A stretch of DNA of 64,000 bases from Annona cherimola (lineage: Eukaryota > Streptophyta > Magnoliopsida > Magnoliales > Annonaceae), in contig CM059977.1 in NCBI GenBank assembly GCA_030490835.1, forward strand, positions 10,630,765-10,694,764, in the 5' to 3' direction. The notes beneath the pieces are model-generated. The model saw only the letters and a list, made by a program, of their open reading frames with translations, searched no databases and was not told where the DNA came from. The translations under genes and the position numbers were made by a program. Positions 25,881 through 36,299 of this stretch are shown here, piece by piece; within the stretch, counting starts at the first letter, position 1, and the number at the start of each line of letters is the position of its first letter.

Positions 25881-27794
25881 TTCATTTTTCTAATTCTTTT
25901 AATATCCTTTTGGCATCAAATCAATCCCATAATCCTTTTTTCCTAAAGTTGGGTTTGCACTTAATAATCTCAACTGAAATTAGGTTAAAGTGAGATAAAT
26001 TATATTGTCAGCTACAATTATGAATATACACAATATTCATTGCAATGGGATTACTAATGAACTGTCTTATGTACCCATGGGAGACGACAACAATATAAAC
26101 GACGTAAATTGTTTTCTTAGGATTTGTTTGGCCCTTTGGTATTTAAACGGCAGATCTACGGAAGCTCGAAATAATTATGACTTCTAGCAATTGCTCTTCT
26201 CGCACGATTTTAAATTTTTAAATTTTTTTTTTTTCAAATAGTTAATGCTAAACACACTCCTAGAAGTAGATGCCAACGCTTTCTTCATCTCAAATGTAGG
26301 GCCAAAAAAGAACTCAGTAGATACTGATCTTTGAGCTTGATCCATGTCACCTTTATGTATTAACTATTAAAAAGAAAAAAAATATATTTTTTAAAGATTA
26401 GTTTCCACTTCCACAAGATACTTTTTTGATAACTATTATGTTATGAACTTGAATGGGACACTTTTTCATGAGATGGCCAGGCAAAAATTATTAGAGAAAA
26501 CATTTATTAACTTGAGACTGCATCATCATCTTTAAGCCCATGCAAGATACATGGATTGGATGAGAATTTTGAGCATATTATTTCCAGACATACGGCGTTT
26601 GTGAGAAATGGCTGTTAGATTAGCCCTTTAGGATAACGATGAGATAAGAATTTAGGATATAAATATATTAAGAATGGGTAAAAGTATATTGGAAATGAAG
26701 AACATAAGTTACTATTCTTTGAAGACATGAAAAGTATTTTCGGAAAGTATGAGATTTCATCCCATCCCATCCCATCTCATACTCATCCCAGCTATGAACA
26801 TACCTGGTAATTATCAAAATTATTGTAGCTCTTGATTTTTAGTCCATCAATTTGCGATTACTCGCATTATAACTTTTAATCAATATTCGTCTCGATAATG
26901 TCAAAAGAAATAAAATTATCTCAAGAATAAGAAGCATAATTCACTGGATGGTTAAGTTACTGATTGGAAATTGAAATTAATTTGTGAGAAGAACTATGGT
27001 ATTGTTGCAATACAAATTAATTAATCACTTAATTTTCTGTTTTCTATTATGGTCCCGTACCTAAATTATCTACCATGTATTATTTTTATCTATTTCACAA
27101 CCACATTTAACATGCATATAACACTGGAGAAAGAAAAAAAAAAAAAAACTTGACCATTTCAATTCCATTGTAAATGATAAAGATTATATTCTTCAAAATT
27201 CAACATACTATCGTTTAGATTAATTTGGTTTCCGTGAATTTATTATTATCAATTTTTAGTTAACTATAGCTTAACCATTTGATTCTAAATTAATTTTCTT
27301 TGCTATAATAAAATTACTAATTATACGTTGCTACCTTTTGCAGCCAAAGTTAAATAATTGCATGAAATATTATTTTTAGTTGCATTTGTAGTAGAAAATG
27401 ACTATATTTAACCAAATAGTATCACTTTCAAGCAACCAAAATATTTACAGCTAAATAATCATTTGCGGCTAAAGCCATGCATGTGTAACTAAATTTGTAT
27501 TATATGCAGCTAGAAGATTTGCTACATTCAACAACATCTAGTATGGTTCTTAAAACTTCGATCTTGACGTAGGTAATCTACATCTCAATTTATTTCAGAA
27601 GGAATTATCTATAAAACGGCCTCGATTTTTCTTCCCACAAAAATAGCCCCCCTAAATCTCATGGAGAAAAAAATGGAAATTGAAATTTGTGGGGTTCATC
27701 GCCGTATTTCCAGCAACCACAGCGATGTCGTTATAAATTTCTCTAAATTTCTGAATTCGGAGAACTCGGGCCTCTGTCCGTTAATTACAGCCAC
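25881..27794. other. Intergenic DNA, nothing recognised
   Basis: 1.9 kb of AT-rich sequence. The longest frame (26005-26187, 60 codons) has no family features. I see no repeat of confident class. Confidence 0.5.
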
Positions 27795-28060
27795 TGTATT
27801 TGTTAGCAATAAAAAATTGTCACATTAAAATTTTTCAATATAAAATTTTTCACTCTCCATAATTATCCTATTTTTTAATCATTTCTTCACATTTTTCTAT
27901 ACAACTATCTTACTTTTCAATCATTTCTACACAACTACCAACACAACAAACCTATTTATTTCAACTTTATCCTATTTATTCCTCATCATTACCCCTATCA
28001 TATCACATCATTTGACAACTTTTCATCTCTACAACTTTTCATCAAAATGTCTAGAATTAA
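27795..28060 (+). mobile_element. Tourist-like MITE, old copy
   Basis: The body matches the family (CACTCTCCATAATTATCCTA, ATCATATCACATCATTTGAC, AACTTTTCATC), but both terminal repeats are decayed. The ends are approximate. Confidence 0.7.
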
Positions 28061-28129
28061 ATATTTGTAATTTTTTTTTTCAAAAATGATATTTGTAAAT
28101 TTAACTTTAAATATATATATATATATGTG

Positions 28130-28300
28130 TGGCTACAACATTAGTCTAGTGGTATCACATCTTAGCTTAAATTTTCGAGTTTCAAAATTTGAAGCCCTAT
28201 AGACCTTTTAAATCATATTAGTTATAAAATTATGCATATCTTAATTAAATATGTTTTCGTAGGATTCATAATAGGGGATCTTTGCAGTAGTGGTGCTAAC
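28130..28300 (+). mobile_element. Possible tRNA-derived SINE remnant
   Basis: TAGTCTAGTGG at 28142-28152 matches the pol III A-box pattern. About 27 bases after it ends comes GAGTTTCAAAA, a degraded B-box. The order and spacing fit a tRNA-derived SINE head. No poly(A) tail or target duplication was found. Confidence 0.35.
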
Positions 28301-29104
28301 ATTTGATTCATATTAACATCAATACAGGCATTTTTGCAAATATTTCCATCTCATAACAATTATGATGGGCGATTTGGAAATCATAAGAAAAGGATTTAAT
28401 ATAATTAGAAAGTTTCGTCAATTTACCTGTTCAAGAAAAGTTGATGTAAAAGGGATAAGATAAAAGATCATATTTCCGAAAAATAAAAAATAAAAAATCT
28501 TTCATTTTCAATACATATCCACCTTATTTTTCCAATTTTCAATATACATCATGCAAATGGGCTCGTCATGTCGGCGTCGGTTCTATCATCCTAAGAAGCA
28601 CATGGTGTAATGATATATACTTGTGGAGGGAGAGTGGAGGATAGGTCGGCGGGGAAGGCGTGTCCGGTGAGAAGGGATCGATCCAGGAAGGAAGAAGAAG
28701 CAACAGATGGACGTTCCAGATTTCATTTCCGTCAGCGGGGGAAACGGACAGCCGAGTATCGCGTTTGAATAGAGAGGCAGGGAAGGCGGAGGGGGCTTGC
28801 TTTTTTTTTTTTTCAAAAAAAAGAAAAAGAAAAAAATCATTTGCTCTGGCCAGAGGCAACGTGCAGGAACCGGAAGGCCCCAAAAGCAGAGCGGAAAAGA
28901 ATAATAATAAAAAATAGGGCTCTTCCCATAATAATTAATCAATAAAAATAGCATCTTTTACGAATATTTTGTCCTTCGCTCCCGCTCCGCTTCCGTCCTT
29001 CCTTCTTTCCTGCCTTGCCCTGCCTTTTTACCTCTCTATTTTCCATCTTCGAACTCGCCACCAGATTCATCGGAGGCCGATCTTCCTTCCTCGCGTTTCA
29101 CAAG

Positions 29105-30398
29105 GTAAGCTCAATGAAAATTCCTCTTTCCTCTTTCTCCACATCTGATTCTCACCCCTATAGTCTTCCTCCTATATTAGCTGCGGAAATCCTTTTTCTC
29201 GTCGGAGTTTTTTTTTAATTTTTATTTTCCGGTTTCCTTTTTGGAAAATCTGTATTCTTTACGTGGAAAATCCACGCTTTTGGAATTCTCTAGCGAATTA
29301 TTTTTCCTCTGGATAAATACGGACTTTCTTAGTTTGTTCCTCGGATAATTTTTCTGTTGCTTGAATTTGGTTGTTCTTGTTTTGCTCGATGTCTGAGCGG
29401 AGAATTGTACCGATCTTTCTCTTTTTTTCTTTTGTAAAATATTTTTTCTGGTCGAGATCGAGGAAAATCGATGCTTTCCAATATTATCTCTCGCCATCTC
29501 TTATGTATCTTATTCTTTCGTCATGATTTCTTGCTTCGGCTGTTTCATTGTCAAGATTTGCTAGCAATTGTCGACCCTTCTTTTTCTTTTTCTTTTTTTG
29601 CTCTATTTTTGGCAAGTCGATCCCCCATTTCATTCATGATGCATGGTGTTTTATGTTTCTGTTCATCTTTGTCTCGTTTCATTGGAATTTGTGATTAGCT
29701 ATATGCTTTTCATCCATTTTCAAAATTCGGATTAATTGCGTTGTTGTATCAGCGAATAAATGGAGCAATCTGGTGAAGACGATGGCTAGAGTTTTTCTTC
29801 CAATAATAATAATAATAACACCATCTTTGCCCTCTGATACAGCATCTTAGAAAATTCACTCTCTTTTTTGGTATTTTGATGTGTCCTGAACAGATCAGCT
29901 GGCTTTTAGCTGAATTCTTGCTGAATTTCCTCCCAAAATAAAGAGACACTATGTGGCTTTCAGCCATTAGTCATTCTCCATCTCTCCGTAATTAATGGAG
30001 ATCATCATCAGAAATTGGATATTAGAATTTTAGCGTCCCCTCCCTGCTAGAATTGCACATCTATCTCTCCCAAAATGCTGCTGCTACTGTGTTAACCACA
30101 ATCCATAGAATCAGTGCATACGAAACCTATGATCTGAATGCCAGTGGAAGAGAATATGTGCAGATCAAACCTATGGTCTGAATGTCAGTGGAATTTGGAA
30201 ACCATCTCTGTTTTGCTTTTGACGTGTGGAGCTACGTTGGGATTTTCCAACCAGTCAGTGGTTCTTGTGATGCGGTTTCCATTTGTGAATTCTCACATCT
30301 GAGCACTAATTCCAGGCTTTGAAGCAATTAAGTGGTGATTTGTCTTATTTTCGGGTCAATTTACTGAAATTTTTCTTGTTTTTGTTCTGTATTTTCAG
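29105..30398 (+). other. Intron in the 5' leader of the CIPK gene
   Basis: A donor CAAG/GTAAGC at 29105 and a pyrimidine-rich acceptor TGTATTTTCAG ending at 30398 bracket 1.3 kb of T-rich DNA, just downstream of a CT-rich leader (28975-29104). Kinases of the CIPK clade with uninterrupted coding regions commonly carry such a leader intron. The acceptor could also be CAG at 30399-30401. No transcript evidence is available here. Confidence 0.6.
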
Positions 30399-30447
30399 CA
30401 GCATTATCTTGCTTATTGGAAGATCAAAGTCCAGGGAATGCTGAAAA

Positions 30448-30645
30448 ATGTGCGTGAGCTTTGAATCTATTTGTAATAGTGGTAAGATAGCACCATCTGA
30501 TCAGCCCCTCGACTTTGATGATGGGATCAAATATAATGCATCTTTTCGATGTGGAGGAGGCATTCAAATGTACGAGGAACATCCAACATCTAGAAAGCCT
30601 ACAATGTTAGATAACAGCCTTTGTGAAGATGGGGTGAACACCTAA
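30448..30645 (+). CDS. Upstream ORF in the CIPK leader (65 codons)
   Basis: An ATG at 30448 opens a 65-codon frame ending TAA at 30643-30645, 63 nt before the kinase start and in the same frame. A second, 8-codon upstream ORF (30438-30464) overlaps it in another frame. Both would sit in the second leader exon if the intron at 29105-30398 is spliced. The peptide is unrecognised: Cys-poor, with no signal peptide. It could reduce kinase translation or be chance. Confidence 0.35.
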   Translation: MCVSFESICNSGKIAPSDQPLDFDDGIKYNASFRCGGGIQMYEEHPTSRKPTMLDNSLCEDGVNT

Positions 30646-30708
30646 GCTAAAATCATCTACCTGTTAATAGCTCAATACAGTATTTGCCAACAGTTACAAC
30701 TACTTAGG

Positions 30709-32067
30709 ATGGAAAATAAAGGCAGCATTTTGATGCAAAGGTATGAATTAGGAAGGCTGCTTGGGCAGGGCACGTTTGCCAAAGTTTACTATGCAAGGAG
30801 CCTTAAGACAGGCCTTAGCGTTGCAATCAAAGTTTTTGACAAAGAGAGAGTCTTGAAGGTTGGGTTGATTGATCAGATCAAGAGGGAGGTCTCTGTGATG
30901 AGGTTAGTGAAGCATCCGAACATCGTGCAGCTTTATGAGGTCATGGGTAGCAAAATGAAGATCTATTTTGTTATGGAATATGCAAAAGGTGGTGAGCTTT
31001 TTGACAAGGTGGCAAAGGGCAGGCTCAAGGAAGATCTTGCTAGGAAATATTTCCAGCAGCTTATCAGTGCTGTCGACTACTGTCATAGCCGAGGTGTCTA
31101 TCACCGGGATTTGAAACCTGAAAACCTACTATTGGATGAGAATGGAAATTTGAAGGTTTCTGATTTTGGATTGAGTGCCCTTGCAGCCTCTAAGCAGCAA
31201 GATGGGCTACTTCACACTACTTGTGGGACTCCTGCTTATGTGGCTCCTGAAGTGATTAATAGGAGGGGATATGATGGAGCAAAAGCTGACATCTGGTCGT
31301 GTGGAGTAATATTGTTTGTTCTTTTGGCCGGTTTTCTTCCTTTTCATGATCCAAATCTGATGGAAATGTACAGGAAAATTGGAAAAGCAGATTTTAGATG
31401 TCCAGGCTGGTTTCCAAGTGAAGTGCGCAAGCTTTTGCACAAGATCTTGGATCCAAATCCCAATACTAGGATTTCAACTGCTAAGATCATGGAAAATCCA
31501 TGGTTCAGAAAGGGTTTTACTACTGAATCAGTGCGAAATACATCCAGAATTAAGGAACCTTCTCCATCAGAAGTTGATGCTGCATTTGGTTCTAGCAACA
31601 GTGAGATTGCAGAGAGCAATGAAGATCCAGTGAGAGTTTCCAACCTGAACGCTTTTGATATAATTGCTCTGTCCTCAGGGTTTGATCTTTCAGGATTGTT
31701 CGCAGAGACTGACAGCGAACATAAAAGAGAAGCACGGTTCACTTCAAAGCAACCTGCTTCAGTCATCATCTCAAAATTGAAGGATGCTGCAAAGCGGTTG
31801 AGGCTGAAGGTGAAGAAGAAGGAGGAAGGGGTGCTGAAACTGGAGGGCGCAAGAGAAGGGAGAAAAGGAGTTTTGTCCATCGATGCTGAAATATTTGAGG
31901 TCACCCCCACATTTCACATGATTGAGATGAAAAAATCAAGTGGTGACACACTAGAATATCAGAAGCTTTTGAAAGAGGATCTCAGGCCTGCTCTCAAGGA
32001 CATTGTTTGGGTATGGCAAGGGGACAATGATCAGCAACAACAGCTGCCGCTGCTAGAACATGTGTAA
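30709..32067 (+). CDS. CIPK: CBL-interacting protein kinase (CIPK/SnRK3)
   Basis: A Ser/Thr kinase of 452 residues activated by calcineurin B-like calcium sensors, phosphorylating membrane transporters and other targets. The kinase domain is about residues 12-266: glycine loop GQGTFAKVY (19-27), Lys41, Glu60, YHRDLKPEN (131-139), DFG (152-154), activation loop to APE (179-181). The regulatory region has the NAF motif N-A-F-D-I-I (314-319) that binds CBLs and then a phosphatase-interaction segment (about 345-375). The length is normal for the family. The coding region has no intron, placing it in the intron-poor clade; wording such as MENK...[13 protein letters not shown] and VWVWQG near the end is closest, from memory, to CIPK2/CIPK10. 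The start is fixed by the conserved MENK opening and by in-frame stops upstream. The leader carries an intron and upstream ORFs. Confidence 0.96.
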   Translation: MENKGSILMQRYELGRLLGQGTFAKVYYARSLKTGLSVAIKVFDKERVLKVGLIDQIKREVSVMRLVKHPNIVQLYEVMGSKMKIYFVMEYAKGGELFDKVAKGRLKEDLARKYFQQLISAVDYCHSRGVYHRDLKPENLLLDENGNLKVSDFGLSALAASKQQDGLLHTTCGTPAYVAPEVINRRGYDGAKADIWSCGVILFVLLAGFLPFHDPNLMEMYRKIGKADFRCPGWFPSEVRKLLHKILDPNPNTRISTAKIMENPWFRKGFTTESVRNTSRIKEPSPSEVDAAFGSSNSEIAESNEDPVRVSNLNAFDIIALSSGFDLSGLFAETDSEHKREARFTSKQPASVIISKLKDAAKRLRLKVKKKEEGVLKLEGAREGRKGVLSIDAEIFEVTPTFHMIEMKKSSGDTLEYQKLLKEDLRPALKDIVWVWQGDNDQQQQLPLLEHV

Positions 32068-34061
32068 TTTTTTGTATGCTTTTGGGAGGATAACCACTTT
32101 GGCGTGGAATTTGTGAGGCAAAAGTGGGTTTTCTTGTTCAGTTGATGTCATGATCCAATCCTTCTTGTTCCTCTTTTTCTTAAAAGCATTTCTGCTTATA
32201 TATAGAAAGGAAAATGTGCCATTTATCCTTGTAGCTCTCCACTGTATTCTGTCATGCAAATTTTTACCTGCCTACTCTATTCGACTAAAAACAAATTATT
32301 TTCTTTTCGTTTGATTGTATCTCTGTCAAAACTGAAGAAGATGAGCACGAATCCATACTTTTTTCCTGTCGTTCACTGTTTCAGGGGTCCGAGAGAAGTC
32401 ATGACCATTTACCTTCTTCTGACGCTACCCACCAAAAGGTTGGTTGGTGTTGACAATTGAATGAGGAATATGATGGCAATCCAGGGCCTTCCGCACTGGC
32501 CGAGTAACTTGAATTGCACTCTTCCGTAGTCCTCAATGCCATAGACTGCATGTTGGATGATAAACCCGACTGTTGCCATCTTCCATGCATGTTCTCACGC
32601 ACATGGTGAATGGATCCCAGTTTGTGAGAACATTCAGGCAATGTGGATAATATTCAACATAGAAGCGCATTTGCTCACACTGGTTTCTTAAACATTTCGA
32701 CCAATCGTATGCCCACTTCTCACATGCTTGTAGGTTGAAGAATAGAACAGGAATAGAAATTTGTCAGAGGTGTTTGGCTGAAGAGATAAGAAACAGAATT
32801 GCAAAAGATGAATGGATGGATGGAAACAGTATAGGTGATGACTTGGAAAAAAAAAAAAAAAAGGGGGTAGAAACCAGGAAAGGAAATTTGGTTAGTTTAA
32901 TAAAATCTGTGCCGTATAAGGTATCAAGTTCACCTAAAAATGTGGCTTAGAATTGTCCACCGGTCACTGCCTTGCATTTTTCTTTGTCATTTATCTCCAT
33001 TACTGAATCGACAAGGATTTTGCTTTTTTGGTTGACAATGATCGTACTTACAATTCAAGTTTCCACCCTTGACAATGGAGTGAAAATGAATGCTCAAGGT
33101 TCTCCTCACGATTCTAGTCACCATTCAACGTCCTTTTCGCCTTGCATGTTGCAATAAAAAATGACATTCTTACCTCATACAAGAATTTTGCAGACTGATT
33201 TGTGGACGCGTGGAAGTGAAGTTGTTATCTCTCTATAGTCTCTACCACTCTTCGTCGGTGGGGTCCATGGCATAAAGCATGTATTGTGATCCACATGACC
33301 TAAATGAATTGTCCATTAGTCTTCTTTTCTTTTCTTTTTTTTTCTTTTAAGCGACCCTTTCAAACCTAAAAGTCTTTCTTCAGGTACGCAGATGACTGAT
33401 TAAGTGAAATGATACAACAGGTAAACCATGTTATCAAAGCATTTGGAGCACATTTCAATTGAAGGCAGTGTATAATTTGATTAGATTCTGCCATCCGTTT
33501 GACACTGTTAAAGTGCTGACACCTCTCTAGAATTCGCATGGTTGATCGCTAGCTTGCAAACAAACGGTGAAAATTCCACAGAAGATATATTGCCGCTCGT
33601 CGCAGAGGCCCACCAGTGGAAGTGCAACTCGGGTCATTTACTGATCAGGGTCAAACCATTCTTAATCCTCATTATAAAATCTTTATCCAAACCAATTCAT
33701 GATTCATTTTTTCTAAAATCCGAATCCGAATCACAACGAAATTTATAAACTTCAACTTAAAACATATTAGAAGTTCATTTCAACAGTAAAAGCGTCACTC
33801 AAAAGTTGTTAAGTATTGAAAATATTATTGAACACCATTAGTAATCGTTCAATATATTGAGCAATTACTTAATTAAAAGTAATTAGAAAGCATTTTAAAT
33901 AAAATCCAAAATCATAATCCTTTAAAAATATAATTGATCTAGTTATATTCATAATTGATATAAAATATAATACCATATTTTTGTTGATACTATAGCTTAC
34001 CTAAATATATTTTGATGCTTCCATTGTTCGCAAAACGATTTCCGCTGAAGTGATATTTATG
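32068..34061 (+). other. 3' flank of the CIPK gene and intergenic DNA
   Basis: The first few hundred bases are the kinase 3' untranslated region. The rest is intergenic with poly-A (near 32850) and CTTT-rich runs. Short frames have no recognisable features. Confidence 0.5.
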
Positions 34062-34390
34062 CTCTGTTTGGCATTGCGATGACAATTTTGCTTTTGCTTA
34101 AGAAAAAATGGATGAGCATTTTTAATAAAAGCACTGTTTTAGAGCTTCTGTATTCAGCACTTTTGAGCTATTTTTATCTAAAAATAGCAATAAGCGTATA
34201 CATAAGCTATAACGTTGGCCAAACAAGAAATCAATTTATCTATCGCGTTTTGGAAATGGATAAGTATCTGTAAGCACTTCTGAGCATTTTTCAGAATTCC
34301 AGAAAGCGATTTTTGCTGAAGCGATAGACCCGTAAGCACCGCTCATCCAAATACTTCCCTCCCTCATAAGAGGGAGCCAAATGGCCCTTA
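34062..34390. mobile_element. Possible hAT-like MITE remnant
   Basis: CTCTGTTTGGCATTGCGATG on the left and GCCAAATGGCCC on the right resemble the terminal style of plant hAT MITEs. A GATTTYYGCTGAAGYGATA motif occurs just before the left end and again near 34310. No clean target duplication was found. Confidence 0.35.
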
Positions 34391-34644
34391 ATTCTGGCAT
34401 TCAATAGAGAAGACGGGATCACGAGGAGAGGACCAAAGCTTGCGAATCTGCATGCCTATGACATAACATGCGCTAGCAGGATTCGTTTAACTTGGTCCTC
34501 ATTGCATATTTCCAAAACACACACAAAGGAAAAGAAGAAAAATGAAAACTCTGTTAGAAAAGACTTTTACTTCATCACCCTTCAACTTCATTTGCATACA
34601 ACAGGAAGTACATGGAGAAACCCATTTTTCTCCCCCTCCATTCT

Positions 34645-36108
34645 TCAGCTTTTCTTTGATGATAGGGACATGACATTCCTCCACAAGTAACGCCCACTGG
34701 CCATATCAACGCAGGTCCAGAAAACCAATCGGATTGTGGACATCACCTGAAAGTAACGAAGAAAAATAACGCTTTAAGGAAGGAGTCATGCTGGCAGGCA
34801 GGAGAGCCTAGCAGCAGTTTTTCTGTCAAGCGATGAATTTTTGTTCGTTCGTCCAGCACATTTTATCCATTCATGTTTCATTAGTTAAAGTTCATTTTCC
34901 ATACAGAATTGAGGTTTTCAGTTGAATGTGAGGATGGATTGGCAACATCTTTAAGAGAATGTGTCCAGTGCATTCTTCTCTCTATGTTCCATACTCCATT
35001 GATGTGCTGCTATTGAATAACCCAATCCTCCTTCCTTTCCCACTTCCCACCCACCGACCAAACTAGAGAACTCTGAGAAATGAAAAGGTTTGCATGCACT
35101 AAGGAGTTTGGAAGGAGAAGCACTGTGTTAGCAGAAACACTGCATTTTGGCTGTCATCGAGGAATAAGAAGAACTAGTCTTGGAATCAAACACATGCATG
35201 CTATTCAAGAAAGGCATATATCCAATAAGAAGAACTAGTTTTGGAATCAAACACATGCATGCTACTCAAGAAAGGCATATATCCAGTTTATTCTTGTGGT
35301 AGTTGAATCAGGTTGGAAATCATATGTCAGGAAGCAGATCGCTTTTGTTTGTTTGCTTGTGCACAAACGCATCTCTGTCCCTCTCTCACAGCACAAAATG
35401 CAACTCCGTACGAATTGAGCCAAATCGTCAAATTACAATAAGATTAAAGAGTTCAATTTCTTATAAAAGAAACTTGATTTTCTTAACGGGGCACTTGTAC
35501 TTTTCATCTGAATTTTAACAGTTAGTAAGAGAAAAATAAGAAAACATATCAATGACGTAATTTTATCAATCTGCAGATATACAGTGTCAATTAATGTCCC
35601 ATCCTATAATGGAATGACAGAGTATGAATTCTTACTAAGGAAGAGCTTCCGACCAGAAGTTGGAGTCTACCCAATAGCATTAGGCAGACTCCTCCTCCTC
35701 CTCCTCGGGACATAAGTCATAAAACCCCATACAAATTCCAATTTCCTAATCCATACGAACGGGAGGGCTTCAAGTTTCCTAGGTATCAGATGCCTAATAC
35801 TATTATATGCTGCTTTGGTTAATGATTGATTATTCATTGTATTCATGTGGGTAAGGAAGTAATCCAACGAAAAAACAAAAAGAAAATTTGAAGTGAGTGC
35901 AGGTGGATCATGGATGTGGTAACGATTTTACCTTGGAGAAAGAAGAGGCGGACTGTGGATCTCTGTCAGCAGAACCGTTGGATGAAGAAATAGGAGGCTC
36001 TGCTTCTTCTTGAATTTGGAGGTTGGACTTGGATTTGGTGGCCTTGATGAGGAGAAATCCAGCAAATGTAGCAGAGAGGAATATCAATATCAGGCGGAGA
36101 GGACACAT
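34645..36108 (-). CDS. Small single-span membrane protein, MCPLR family (two exons)
   Basis: Exon 1 is 35932-36108 (59 codons) and exon 2 is 34645-34746 (33 codons plus stop). The 1185-bp intron starts GTAAAA and ends TTTCAG, phase 0. The 92-residue product begins MCPLRLILIFLSATFAGF, a hydrophobic N-terminal span or signal anchor (about residues 4-22). A polar, Ser-rich linker follows, then the conserved tail FWTCVDMASGRYLWR. I recognise this as a small plant-specific family often labelled 'methyltransferase-related' although it is far too short for such a domain; its function is unknown. The start at MCPLR is preferred over an in-frame upstream ATG (36295-36297) because family members open with MCPLR and the upstream extension would translate the CT microsatellite. 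Confidence 0.85.
35163..35284 (+). repeat. 61-bp tandem duplication in the MCPLR gene intron
   Basis: Units at 35163-35223 and 35224-35284 both begin AATAAGAAGAACTAGT and differ at two positions. They lie within the single intron. Confidence 0.93.
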
Positions 36109-36121
36109 CTGGTTTCCGACC

Positions 36122-36124
<3 letters not shown>

Positions 36125-36163
<39 letters not shown>
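36125..36163 (+). repeat. GA microsatellite in the 5' leader of the MCPLR gene
   Basis: About nineteen uninterrupted GA units, read as CT in the - strand transcript, end 16 bp before the start codon at 36108. CT tracts are common in plant leaders and can influence expression; the effect here is not known. Confidence 0.95.
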
Positions 36164-36166
<3 letters not shown>

Positions 36167-36299
36167 GAATGACCGAATGACGATGGAGGTAAAAAGCAAA
36201 AACGAAAGAAAGCAGGCAGGCAGCGGGGTTGAGGAGTTAGTGGGAATCGTTTGATGGTAGTCTGCTGGCTACCGACATAGTCCCATAGGTGGTCCATTC

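Noticed and set aside
31344..31910. 188-codon open frame on the - strand inside the CIPK gene
   Set aside because: It is antisense to the kinase coding region, has no family motifs, and is explained by the codon use of the opposite strand.
35908..36297. Upstream in-frame ATG for the MCPLR protein, giving a 37-residue or longer extension
   Set aside because: The extension translates the CT microsatellite into Ser-Leu repeats, and known family members start at MCPLR.
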